Source of the DNA: Cyclobacteriaceae bacterium
GTDB lineage: Bacteria; Bacteroidota; Bacteroidia; Cytophagales; Cyclobacteriaceae
NCBI GenBank assembly: GCA_029882675.1
Contig: JAOUKJ010000203.1
Span: 1-7,127 of the forward strand
Length of the DNA: 7,127 nt
Direction: 5' to 3'
The notes beneath the pieces are model-generated. The model saw only the letters and a list, made by a program, of their open reading frames with translations. It did not search any database and was not told the origin of the DNA. Position 1 is the stretch's first letter; every line of letters starts with the position of its first letter. Positions 1 through 6,289 of this stretch are shown here, one piece after another. The position numbers and the translations under genes are program-made.

Positions 1-2477
1 CAGGTATTGTTGACGTAAATACCAATGGGTATAGAAATGAGTGCAGATACCAGTGCCAGCTTTGTAAAGTTGCCCGACAACAGCAGAATGATCTGTGTGG
101 TGGAAGCTCCGTGAATTTTCCGGAGACCCACCTCCCGGGTGCGTTTGAGTGTGGAATACGATGATAAGGCCACAATACCCAGCAGCGCTACGCCAATGGC
201 GATAGAAGTAAAAAACACGGACAACCTGGACAGGACGGCTTCACTCTTGTATTGGGCGTCGAACGTTTCGTCCATAAAATCATATAATATTGGAAGGTTG
301 GGTTCAAACTCGTGGTATGTCCTTGTAATCGCTGCCATAGCCTCCTGTGTTCTTCCGGGTTTGTATTTAATACTCACACGACTGAGCCTCAGTGCGGATG
401 GTTCATAAATAAAGACCACAGGCCGTTGTTCAATATGTAGTGGTTCGAGGGCGAGGTCTTTTGCAATGCCGGTCACCACGGCGTCTTCATCATACCACTT
501 GATTACAGCGCCTACCGGTTCTTCCAGCCCCATGGTTTTGACGGCTTTTTCCGTAGGAATGGCCTTTCGAACATGGCTTGAATCATGTGGAGAAAAACCT
601 GTTCCATCAGAGAGTGAAATGTTAAAAGTCTCAAAAAACCGGTCATCGCACCGGATGACGTTAAAAGGAACGATCTCCTCAGAAGCCTTGCCTTCCCAAC
701 TTAAAGTACTGAAAGAGTTATCAACGCCCAGCAAGTCGCTGTCGGAAAGAGAAACATCGATGATGTCGGGGTTTTGCATCAAGGATGTTCTGAATGCGTC
801 AAATTTTTTAAGGAACGGGTAGGTGGGGGCCACCTGGACAATGGAAGAGCGGTCGAAGCCCAGGTTTTTGTTGTGGATAAACCTTAGTTGTAAAAAAATG
901 GCAATCGTGAAAAGGATCAAAACTGAGGAAGAAACCAGTTGCAGCGAGGTAAGCGTCTTTCTGATTCCTATACCAGGCCCCGAATTACCTAACCGGTCTT
1001 TGAGGGCGGCCATCGGACTGAAGGATGACAGAACAACGGCGGGGTAAAAACCCGAAAGAAGACCAATCAGAAGGGTCAGGGCCGCAATGTAGTAGGGCAT
1101 AGGGCCTGTGGAAAGATCAAAAGTCAGCGGTTCGCTTATCAACGTACTGAAATGGGGCAGGAGGAGCCATACAAGTCCGAGGGCCATGGCCATAGAGAAC
1201 ACTACGGTAAAAAAGGCCTCGCCCATGTGTTGCCGCACCAGGTCGGAAATGCGGGCCCCGACAGTCTTTCGGAGTCCCACTTCCTTACCTCTCGCGGTGG
1301 CCCGGGCAGTGGCAAGGTTTACAAAATTGATGCAGGCGAGAAGGACAATTACTCCGGCAATTACCAAAAACATACGGACGTATTCAATGCGTCCTCCAGC
1401 CGGTTTTCCGTTTTCAAAATGGTCGTGCAAATGCCAGTCCGACAGGGGCTGAATAAAATACCCGGCCTTCAACTCCGGGCCGCCATTCGAAAGGACTGAC
1501 GGCGGGTCCAGGATGGAGGCAACGGTCGTCGTATCGGGCGGTTGCCTGAAACCAACAAATGTTAGTAAAAATGAATCATTGTTCATATCAACGTCTTCCA
1601 GTCCCCGTAATTTTTGATACAGATCCAATAGGGCGATAAAATCAAATTTAAGGGAAGAATTGTCAGGCAGATCGTTAAATACATGCGTTACCGTATAGTT
1701 TTGGCCGTAATTTTGTATTTCTCTCCCGATGGGATCCTGTCCGGGAAAAAGTTTACCCGCCAGTTCTTTGGATAAAGCAATATCGGTAAGTTTTTGCAGC
1801 GGATTGGTATTGCCATTGTCTGTAAAGTAGGGAAACATAAGAAAAAACTGATCGTCCACATACGCCCCTTTGCTGTAAAGGCACTCGCTGTTCTCATCGG
1901 ATACATCTTTAAAACAGAGCTTACCCGGCCAGGTCTCGTCCCAGTATATTTGCGTGGCGGACTTTACGTTTGGATCCTGGGAGAACCTGTTGGTTATTAT
2001 TGTTCTGGGTACGGTGTTAGTGGTTTGAATAGCGCCGTCTTCATTGTTGTAGTTTGTCATTACCCGGTATATGTTTTCCACACCCGGGTGGAACCGGTCG
2101 TAGCCCGTTTCTTTTTGCACCCAGAGCAGGATAAGCAGGGCACAGAAAATGGCGGAAGACAGTCCGAAGAGATTAGTGAGGAAATAGAACTTGTTGCGTG
2201 CCGTATGGCGTACGGTAAAGAGAAAATAATGCCTGTATAGCACGAAGTTAAAAACATTTAAAAACCAGACATTTTTCAGGGCAAAAGGCCGCAGATAATT
2301 CACCACCTGCCACCAGTAATTCATCTTTGCCCGGAAAGGAGTGGAGCTTTTCAATGAGGCCTGAAACTGCTCTTCCAGGTCTCCTTCTACTTCCTCGGCC
2401 AGGTCGGGGCGGAGGAAGAAGCGGAGCAGGCGGAGGGCCAACGACAGGGGCAGGGGAGTGCTTGCTTTTTTATTCAT
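1..2477 (-). CDS. FtsX/MacB-like ABC transporter permease with N-terminal permease prefix domain (C-terminus beyond window)
   Basis: The frame is open from ATG 2477 to the left edge, 825 codons without a stop, so only the last membrane span and C-terminus are missing. Residues 1-75 form a permease prefix region (LRPDLAEEVEGDLEEQF at 22-38, then YWWQV and YLRPFALKN). The rest is a duplicated FtsX/MacB-type permease. Predicted membrane spans lie near 102-121, 367-388, 421-441, 461-485, 511-533, 753-772 and 800-822. Extracytoplasmic domains lie at about 122-366 and 534-752. The repeated motifs KEVGLRKTVGA (398-408) and REVGLRKIHGA (781-791) are the cytoplasmic signature after the second span of each half. 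Family members move or extrude compounds, or act mechanically on the envelope, using a separate ATPase; none is encoded here and the substrate is unknown. The ATG has no Shine-Dalgarno and follows an AT-rich repeat. A PadR gene lies 176 bp upstream on the same strand. The family is secure, the function is not. Confidence 0.93.
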   Translation of the reverse strand, partial: MNKKASTPLPLSLALRLLRFFLRPDLAEEVEGDLEEQFQASLKSSTPFRAKMNYWWQVVNYLRPFALKNVWFLNVFNFVLYRHYFLFTVRHTARNKFYFLTNLFGLSSAIFCALLILLWVQKETGYDRFHPGVENIYRVMTNYNNEDGAIQTTNTVPRTIITNRFSQDPNVKSATQIYWDETWPGKLCFKDVSDENSECLYSKGAYVDDQFFLMFPYFTDNGNTNPLQKLTDIALSKELAGKLFPGQDPIGREIQNYGQNYTVTHVFNDLPDNSSLKFDFIALLDLYQKLRGLEDVDMNNDSFLLTFVGFRQPPDTTTVASILDPPSVLSNGGPELKAGYFIQPLSDWHLHDHFENGKPAGGRIEYVRMFLVIAGVIVLLACINFVNLATARATARGKEVGLRKTVGARISDLVRQHMGEAFFTVVFSMAMALGLVWLLLPHFSTLISEPLTFDLSTGPMPYYIAALTLLIGLLSGFYPAVVLSSFSPMAALKDRLGNSGPGIGIRKTLTSLQLVSSSVLILFTIAIFLQLRFIHNKNLGFDRSSIVQVAPTYPFLKKFDAFRTSLMQNPDIIDVSLSDSDLLGVDNSFSTLSWEGKASEEIVPFNVIRCDDRFFETFNISLSDGTGFSPHDSSHVRKAIPTEKAVKTMGLEEPVGAVIKWYDEDAVVTGIAKDLALEPLHIEQRPVVFIYEPSALRLSRVSIKYKPGRTQEAMAAITRTYHEFEPNLPILYDFMDETFDAQYKSEAVLSRLSVFFTSIAIGVALLGIVALSSYSTLKRTREVGLRKIHGASTTQIILLLSGNFTKLALVSALISIPIGIYVNNT

Positions 2478-2478
2478 T

Positions 2479-2514
2479 TCTAAATTTTAAATTCTATCAT
2501 CTAAATTTTAAATT
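2479..2514. repeat. AT-rich 15-bp direct repeat abutting the permease start
   Basis: The 15-mer TCTAAATTTTAAATT occurs exactly at 2479-2493 and again at 2500-2514, a 21-bp period. It ends one base from the ATG at 2477, so it forms the immediate untranslated leader of the permease. The core TTTTAAATT is shared with the repeat block just upstream of the padR start (2990-3028). Confidence 0.8.
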
Positions 2515-2556
2515 TGTCGTCCCTACCTTTTCTGCTTTACATTGTTTTGTGTCGGT

Positions 2557-2576
2557 GGATGAGATATATTTCGTCC
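2557..2576. repeat. Imperfect palindrome next to CGTCCCTAC
   Basis: GGATGAGATA (2557-2566) pairs with TATTTCGTCC (2567-2576) over ten positions if two G-U pairs are allowed, so it could form a hairpin in RNA with a small AT loop. The right arm continues into CCTAC, and the same CGTCCCTAC string also occurs at 2518-2526. It looks like a decayed copy of a dispersed palindromic repeat. No run of T follows on the minus strand, so it is not an obvious terminator. Confidence 0.45.
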
Positions 2577-2610
2577 CTACATCTCTACCAATATTCGGGG
2601 TCATGGGGGT

Positions 2611-2650
2611 GGGATGGATTCCAGCCTTCGCGGGAATGACCGTGTTGGGG
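2611..2650. repeat. REP/MITE-like palindromic repeat, copy 1
   Basis: This 40-bp element matches 3123-3162 at 36 of 40 positions and has the same orientation. Its core is a hairpin, ATTCCAGC-CTTC-GCGGGAAT, with one mismatch in an 8-bp stem. It resembles the widely dispersed bacterial repeat built on ATTCCCGC..GCGGGAAT. It sits just beyond the padR stop codon, between padR and the permease gene. Confidence 0.8.
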
Positions 2651-2653
2651 GTG

Positions 2654-2983
2654 CTAATAACTCATTTCAAAAGCCGGATACTGCCTCCACAACGCCATCT
2701 TAAATTCCCGGGCATCAGACAATACCCTTTGCCCCAGGGCCGTGATGGTATAAATGCGCTTTCTCCGCCCTCCCCGCGCGGCAGAGGGTTGGCCCATCTC
2801 CGAGGTCAGAAAACCTTTGTCTTCCAGCCGGGTGAGGGTAGAGTGTACCGCCCCGATGGAAACGGCCCTGCCGGTTTGGTCTTCAAACTCCTCAGCGAGT
2901 TTAAAAGCATAGGCAGATTCACCCAATATGCCGGTAAGCAGTAATATGACCTCTTCAAAGTCTCCCAGTCTTGTTTCTTTCAT
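2654..2983 (-). CDS. PadR-family transcriptional regulator
   Basis: This 109-residue protein has the size and sequence of a small PadR-like winged-helix repressor. Residues 7-19 (GDFEEVILLLTGI) make the first helix and 24-34 (AYAFKLAEEFE) the second. Residues 42-58 (IGAVHSTLTRLEDKGFL) are the recognition helix with its typical turn into the wing. The wing, at 64-79, is basic (RGGRRKRIY) and leads into TALGQRVL, the family's usual strand-helix transition. PadR proteins bind DNA as dimers and are often released by a small ligand. The gene lies directly upstream of, and parallel to, a permease with a prefix domain, a pairing that recurs in Bacteroidota and Acidobacteriota, so it probably regulates that permease and itself. 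No perfect ATGT/ACAT-type operator was found upstream. The start at 2983 gives a normal N-terminus (MKETRLGDFEE) and is preceded by AAGGGAAA on the coding strand, a weak ribosome-binding site. Confidence 0.93.
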   Translation of the reverse strand: MKETRLGDFEEVILLLTGILGESAYAFKLAEEFEDQTGRAVSIGAVHSTLTRLEDKGFLTSEMGQPSAARGGRRKRIYTITALGQRVLSDAREFKMALWRQYPAFEMSY

Positions 2984-2989
2984 TTTCCC

Positions 2990-3028
2990 TTTTAAATTCT
3001 TAATTCTAAATTCTTAATTTTAAATTAT
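2990..3028. repeat. AT-rich direct repeats upstream of padR
   Basis: The 12-mer AAATTCTTAATT occurs exactly at 2994-3005 and 3008-3019, a 14-bp period, and TTTTAAATT flanks the block at 2990-2998 and 3018-3026. The block starts six bases upstream of the padR ATG. It is built from the same words as the block before the permease start, so both minus-strand genes have similar leaders. Confidence 0.75.
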
Positions 3029-3122
3029 CTCCCCCGTTTCCCCTTCTTACACTCTTTATTCTCTACCTATTTTAGCAAGTGCGAATAAAACTTATAAATT
3101 TGCTCAACCTCGTGGCGGGGAA

Positions 3123-3162
3123 GGGATGGATTCCCTCCTTCGCGGGAATGACAGTGTAGGGG
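3123..3162. repeat. REP/MITE-like palindromic repeat, copy 2
   Basis: This is the second copy of the 40-bp repeat at 2611-2650. Its core is ATTCCCTC-CTTC-GCGGGAAT, again an 8-bp stem with one mismatch, but at a different position. Both copies therefore point to an ancestral perfect stem, ATTCCCGC. It lies about 140 bp upstream of padR, so the two copies flank the regulator gene. A short perfect palindrome, GGTGTAACACC, follows at 3167-3177. Confidence 0.8.
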
Positions 3163-3356
3163 AGGGGGTGTAACACCAAAGTTAACAAAGTAGGGCGTCT
3201 CATATCCTACTAAATTGTAAATCAAATATACGTAAAGGGTTTTTATTTGTTCTACAATTTGGAATAATATTTTAAAATGATGTTTAATGTTGCTACTATG
3301 AGGGTTTGTATACTATTGTTGTTTGTTATCAAATAATAAAGCTTTTATATTACCCT

Positions 3357-3364
3357 TAATTTTG
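3357..3364 (+). promoter_or_regulatory. Possible -7 box for the DUF2007-like gene
   Basis: TAATTTTG matches the Bacteroidota primary-sigma -7 consensus TAnnTTTG and would give a leader of roughly 55 bases before the ATG at 3427. No TTG was found at the expected distance upstream, so this is a weak call. Confidence 0.3.
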
Positions 3365-3426
3365 ATGGTATGAATATAGTAAGAATAGGAACTAAGTAAA
3401 TACATGGTCTTTCTATCTGTAAAACA

Positions 3427-4326
3427 ATGGATAAACTAATTACTATTTTAGTATTTCAGTATCCGCATGAAGCTTATGTGATCAAGTCCAGACTTGAAAC
3501 GGAGGGTATTTATGTATTGTTAAAGGACGAGCTGACGATACAGAATTACAATTTCATTTCTAATGCTGTTGGAGGGATTAAGCTTCAGGTAAAGGAGTCA
3601 GATCGTAATGCGGTATTGAGGATTATAAAGGAAGCCGGACTTAATGTAGAAAAAGAGCAAGTAATACCCCGGTATTTATTATGGCTTGAAAAACGGCGAA
3701 CAGCGGTTTTGTGGATTTTATATGTATTAGGATTTCTTTCTTTGCTGCTTCTGGTGGTGTTTGTTATTACTGCTATGCCCGACAAAAAAGAGCGGCTAGC
3801 TATGAAAGAAAAAGAGGAACGTATGCTTAAGGCTGAGATGCTTGAATATGATTATTTACCCAAGATTGACAGCTTGCTTAATAGGGATCCACAGGAAGGC
3901 ATAAGATACTCCCAGTTATTATTGGAAGAAAATTACCCGGAAAATACAGAGTTACTTGACAGAGTTGCATATGGATACTCTTTAATTGATTCTTTCCGGC
4001 AGGCAAGTGATTACTATTTGAAATCATTGGAGCATCAACCTTCCGTAAGCTCTGAACATTTGGCGGCCATTGCTTATTGTGAAGTACAGTTACAAAATTT
4101 CGATTTAGCGATATTTCACCTCTTAAAAGCAGTTAGCATGAGCAATTATTATAAATATGACCTCGCTGAAGTTTATGAATTGAAAGGGGATATCAAGAAT
4201 GCTTTTATGTACTATACGGGATACATTCAGTATATTGAAGGTAAATATGATGATTCAGCGCATGATGTTGAGTTTCAAAAGTTGAAGTTAAAGGTTATGG
4301 ATATGGGATTTAAAATCAACAAGTAG
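3427..4326 (+). CDS. DUF2007-like, single-span membrane protein with TPR-like domain
   Basis: This 299-residue protein has three parts. Residues 1-75 resemble the DUF2007 'putative signal transducing protein' fold: a strand (KLITILVFQ), a helix with HEAYVIKSRLETEG, then YVLLKDEL, NAVGGIKLQVKESD and a final helix. A strongly hydrophobic span at about 92-116 follows a KRR cluster. After a charged, probably helical linker (118-140), residues 145-285 read as helical repeats of TPR type, with A/Y/L patterns near 174-205, 207-240 and 242-270. DUF2007 is ACT/GlnB-like in size but its ligand is not established; TPR regions bind proteins. Charged residues on both sides leave the membrane topology ambiguous. 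The gene probably forms an operon with the zinc-ribbon gene that starts four bases after its stop. AT-rich composition differs from the permease and PadR genes to the left. Domain calls are from sequence resemblance; the cellular role is unknown. Confidence 0.88.
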   Translation: MDKLITILVFQYPHEAYVIKSRLETEGIYVLLKDELTIQNYNFISNAVGGIKLQVKESDRNAVLRIIKEAGLNVEKEQVIPRYLLWLEKRRTAVLWILYVLGFLSLLLLVVFVITAMPDKKERLAMKEKEERMLKAEMLEYDYLPKIDSLLNRDPQEGIRYSQLLLEENYPENTELLDRVAYGYSLIDSFRQASDYYLKSLEHQPSVSSEHLAAIAYCEVQLQNFDLAIFHLLKAVSMSNYYKYDLAEVYELKGDIKNAFMYYTGYIQYIEGKYDDSAHDVEFQKLKLKVMDMGFKINK

Positions 4327-4330
4327 GAAA

Positions 4331-4540
4331 TTGGGTCAAAATGAAGAAATTGAAATCAGATGTCCTCAATGTGATTCTGACAATGTAGGCAGAAGCAGAA
4401 GGATAAGTTCCCTTGCAGGCTTCCTACTCTTGATGATAGGTGTACCTTTTCCTTCTTTTAAAAGAGAATACCATTGTTTTGAATGTTATGGAGATTTTAA
4501 AATTGGTGTAAAAGTCAAGCATGAAAAGGAACCTTGTTGA
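4331..4540 (+). CDS. Small four-cysteine zinc-ribbon protein, TTG start
   Basis: The 69-residue product contains CPQC (11-14) and CFEC (49-52), the two halves of a zinc-ribbon or rubredoxin-like knuckle, separated by a short hydrophobic stretch (27-40, ending in GVPFPSFK). From memory, this pattern (CPxC..NV, hydrophobic PFP, then YHCFxC) closely resembles the C-terminal ribbon that follows the DUF2007 domain in many Bacteroidota proteins. Here it is a separate frame, +1 relative to the gene upstream. No in-frame ATG precedes the first cysteines; the usable start is TTG 4331, four bases beyond the upstream stop, with AGGA at 4326-4329 too close for normal initiation. Translational reinitiation or coupling is likely. 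An ancient split of a fused gene, or a programmed or accidental frameshift, is an alternative. The gene converges on the HicB-like gene with a 74-bp gap that holds no convincing terminator. Confidence 0.75.
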   Translation: MGQNEEIEIRCPQCDSDNVGRSRRISSLAGFLLLMIGVPFPSFKREYHCFECYGDFKIGVKVKHEKEPC

Positions 4541-4614
4541 TGACATGGACATGTTTTAATCTTTGGGAAAATAAATTGTGAGCTAAGAGGGTTTAATGTT
4601 CGGGAGCCCTGACA

Positions 4615-4851
4615 TCAGGCTATGATTTCCAGCTCTCTAAAACCAATAAACTTGTTCAGATTTTCCGGTATTTCTTCTTCCAGACATATTTCAACTACCT
4701 CCTTAAGGTTCTCCAGGGCTTCCTCAACGGTTTTGCCATAACTATGACACCCCTTAAAAACAGGGCAGCTAACAATATATACACCATCTTCATCAATTTC
4801 TACCAAAACAGGAAGGTGATGTGGTTTTTTTTTAATGTTCTCTGATGACAT
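4615..4851 (-). CDS. HicB-like antitoxin-family protein, apparently orphan
   Basis: From ATG 4851 the product has 78 residues and a typical short HicB-like core: LPVLVEIDEDGVYIVSCPVF, then KGCHSYGKTVEEALENLKEVVEI, a partial RNase H-like fold. HicB proteins of this size neutralise the HicA mRNA interferase. The frame extends upstream to ATG 4923, adding 24 residues (MKWNVLNAIFVI...) that do not look like the family and precede the core that normally starts close to the N-terminus; 4851 is therefore preferred. The 4923 start lies only 7 bp past the stop of the next gene, so it cannot be excluded. Neither start has a Shine-Dalgarno. No HicA-like frame (about 60-80 residues with the GSH motif) is visible on either side: downstream lies the convergent zinc-ribbon gene. 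No C-terminal DNA-binding domain is present. The protein may act alone or with a distant partner. Confidence 0.82.
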   Translation of the reverse strand: MSSENIKKKPHHLPVLVEIDEDGVYIVSCPVFKGCHSYGKTVEEALENLKEVVEICLEEEIPENLNKFIGFRELEIIA

Positions 4852-4870
4852 GAGGAGTAAATATTTCTTT

Positions 4871-4882
4871 AAATCCGGATTT
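4871..4882. promoter_or_regulatory. Perfect 12-bp palindrome upstream of the HicB-like gene
   Basis: AAATCCGGATTT is a perfect palindrome 19 bp upstream of the preferred HicB start at 4851. Its position suits an operator. About one or two such 12-bp palindromes are expected by chance in a window of this length, so the call rests on location only. Confidence 0.3.
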
Positions 4883-4930
4883 ATGTGAATAACAAATATA
4901 GCGTTTAGAACATTCCATTTCAATAAATAA

Positions 4931-6289
4931 CTACTTTATGTTTATGTCAAACTCCTCATGATATCCTGCCACTCCCATACTGTCGGACAACGACACATAA
5001 TCCACTTCCAGCAGTCCGTTGGATGCAAGGCTGATTCCTGCTATAAACCCTGTTGGAACAGTATATTCCTGTTCAAAGGCCAGAGAACCATTGATAAAAA
5101 CAGATGCTTTATTGTTTTCAGTACGTATTTCCAGATCATACCATTGGTCTGCTTCTATGCCAAAAGAAGAAAGATCATTTTTTTTGCCGTCAACATTCAC
5201 ATCGCTGATCATGAGTCCTATCTGACTGGTACATCCGGAGTTGATGACCGGAACAGCGATCATGCCATCGCTGGCCATAATGTTTATGGCTGCTATGTAA
5301 CAGGGCGCTTTATTCAGGGGGTTCAAGCGTATTCTTGTTTTAAACCTGAAATCGTTCCTGAACTTTTTAAAACCGTCTGAATAATTGGTATAGAAATGGA
5401 AAATCTGCTGATTTGTATCAGGCTCCAGGCCTTCTGCTTTCATTTGGTCAACAGATATCCGCATGATGCTGTCCCCGGCTGATGAGGAAAGATCATAATA
5501 AATAGGCACATCCTGCATCTTAACTGCTGTAAAAGCCACCCATTTTTCCGAGTTGATGACTACGTCTATCTCCTTCAGTACGCTGTCATTGGCTATGATC
5601 TTGGCTTTGTAGGATCCCGGCTCGTAATAGATGTCCGTTTGAGTATAGTTGTTTTTTTCTATTTTTACCCTTCTTCTTTTGTCCCAGGATTGCTGTATGA
5701 AAAAGCTGTCGGCCTCAATGTGATCTATGTTGTAGGAGAAGATCACCGTATTGGGCAACCCTGAGTCCACAGCTTTCCTTGCTGAAAATTCGACTTCAGG
5801 TATAGGGGCTGTTTCTTTATCACTCACACTCACACTCACACCCACACTCTCACTTTCATTCCCGTTGCTTTTGGTGTAAGAAAGATAAAAAACCAATATT
5901 GCGGCCATAGAGATAAGGAGGGTCAGAGGAACCAGCATCTTTTTATTGACCTTTTTAGTCTTCTTTGATGGCTTTGAGACAGTCTTGTCTGTTGGTGATT
6001 GCCTGAAATTTTCCCGGAGCTTTACCGATTTAAATTCCTGCCATCCGGTATACCCGGCCAGTTGAGCGATGGCGTCAAGGGTGGCCAGTTGCGGAAGGCG
6101 TTCATACTTTCCCTCAAAGATCCGTTTGATTGTGGAGAGGCTAATGTTGACCGGGGTCTTTTCTTCGATATGGTAACAGATAAATTCATAGTCTGATTGG
6201 CTCAGATTGGAGGTCTTCTGCAGCCCCAATTTATTGCACAATTCTTCCAGGCAAATATTTACAAGTTTTTTGTCGTCTGGTGTCTCCAT
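4931..6289 (-). CDS. Transmembrane HTH-like protein with periplasmic PKD-like and LamG-like domains
   Basis: The 452-residue protein looks like a one-component membrane regulator. Residues 1-88 are soluble and helical; NISLSTIKRIFEGKYERLP (48-66) resembles an HTH recognition region, followed by LDAIAQLAGYTGWQEFK. A very basic linker (KPSKKTKKVNKK, 106-117) precedes one membrane span at about 118-137, which by the positive-inside rule puts the N-terminus in the cytoplasm. Outside, after a low-complexity serine/valine spacer (146-156), residues 165-250 read as a beta-rich PKD-like domain (SGLPNTVIFSYNID, then YYEPGSYKAKIIAND). Residues 265-440 look like a LamG/concanavalin-type jelly roll (FRFKTRIRL, GIEADQWYDLEIRTENNKASVFING). 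Cys330 and Cys353 could form a disulfide. The layout recalls ToxR/CadC, with different domains. The gene is divergent from an FtsX permease, which it may regulate or assist. No signal peptide is present. DNA binding is inferred from the HTH-like pattern and is the least certain part. Confidence 0.85.
   Translation of the reverse strand: METPDDKKLVNICLEELCNKLGLQKTSNLSQSDYEFICYHIEEKTPVNISLSTIKRIFEGKYERLPQLATLDAIAQLAGYTGWQEFKSVKLRENFRQSPTDKTVSKPSKKTKKVNKKMLVPLTLLISMAAILVFYLSYTKSNGNESESVGVSVSVSDKETAPIPEVEFSARKAVDSGLPNTVIFSYNIDHIEADSFFIQQSWDKRRRVKIEKNNYTQTDIYYEPGSYKAKIIANDSVLKEIDVVINSEKWVAFTAVKMQDVPIYYDLSSSAGDSIMRISVDQMKAEGLEPDTNQQIFHFYTNYSDGFKKFRNDFRFKTRIRLNPLNKAPCYIAAINIMASDGMIAVPVINSGCTSQIGLMISDVNVDGKKNDLSSFGIEADQWYDLEIRTENNKASVFINGSLAFEQEYTVPTGFIAGISLASNGLLEVDYVSLSDSMGVAGYHEEFDINIK
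5821..5854. repeat. Hexanucleotide repeat inside the membrane HTH gene
   Basis: CACTCA is repeated three times exactly, then continues as CACCCA, CACTCT and CACT. It encodes the alternating spacer SESVGVSVSVS just outside the membrane span (residues 146-156). The unit is a multiple of three, so slippage would change the spacer length without breaking the frame. Confidence 0.75.

Larger units (their letters stand above)
2478..2653. other. Gap between padR and permease, filled with short repeats
   Basis: These 176 bp separate two probably co-regulated minus-strand genes and contain no convincing gene. They hold, in plus-strand order, a 15-bp direct repeat next to the permease start, two copies of CGTCCCTAC (2518-2526 and 2572-2580), an imperfect palindrome at 2557-2576, and a REP-like element at 2611-2650. 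A long plus-strand open frame runs through this stretch, but it crosses the coding strands of both neighbours and is a shadow. Repeat insertion between the genes could affect mRNA processing or the ratio of regulator to permease; that is inference. Confidence 0.7.
2984..3426. other. Divergent intergenic region between padR and the DUF2007-like gene
   Basis: These 443 bp contain no convincing gene. The padR-proximal half holds the AT-rich repeats (2990-3028) and the second REP-like copy (3123-3162). From about 3180 onward the sequence becomes very AT-rich and should carry promoters for both directions. On the minus strand, TATATTTG (complement of 3223-3230) and TAACTTTG (complement of 3177-3184) match the Bacteroidota -7 box TAnnTTTG, but no well-spaced -33 TTG was found for either. 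Such boxes are expected by chance in AT-rich DNA. Confidence 0.6.

Noticed and set aside
139..2240. Several plus-strand open frames inside the permease gene
   Set aside because: All are antisense to a continuous 825-codon FtsX-family frame and give low-complexity or unfamiliar products.
1..2477. Frameshifted or broken permease
   Set aside because: Codon-by-codon reading from ATG 2477 reaches position 3 in frame with no stop, and all expected domains are in order; the gene is only cut by the window edge.
2327..2944. Plus-strand 205-codon open frame
   Set aside because: It runs antisense across the start of the permease, the repeat-filled gap and most of padR, and its product has no domain-like pattern. 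Both minus-strand genes are well supported.
2984..3426. CRISPR array or tRNA in the repeat-rich intergenic region
   Set aside because: The repeats are few, unevenly spaced and lack unique spacers of constant length, and no cloverleaf pattern was found.
4543..4557. ACATG-GA-CATGT followed by TTT as a terminator for the zinc-ribbon gene
   Set aside because: The loop would be too small and the stem too short and AU-rich to be a credible intrinsic terminator.
4958..5380. Plus-strand 140-codon open frame
   Set aside because: It is antisense to the LamG-like part of the membrane HTH protein, with no recognisable domain.
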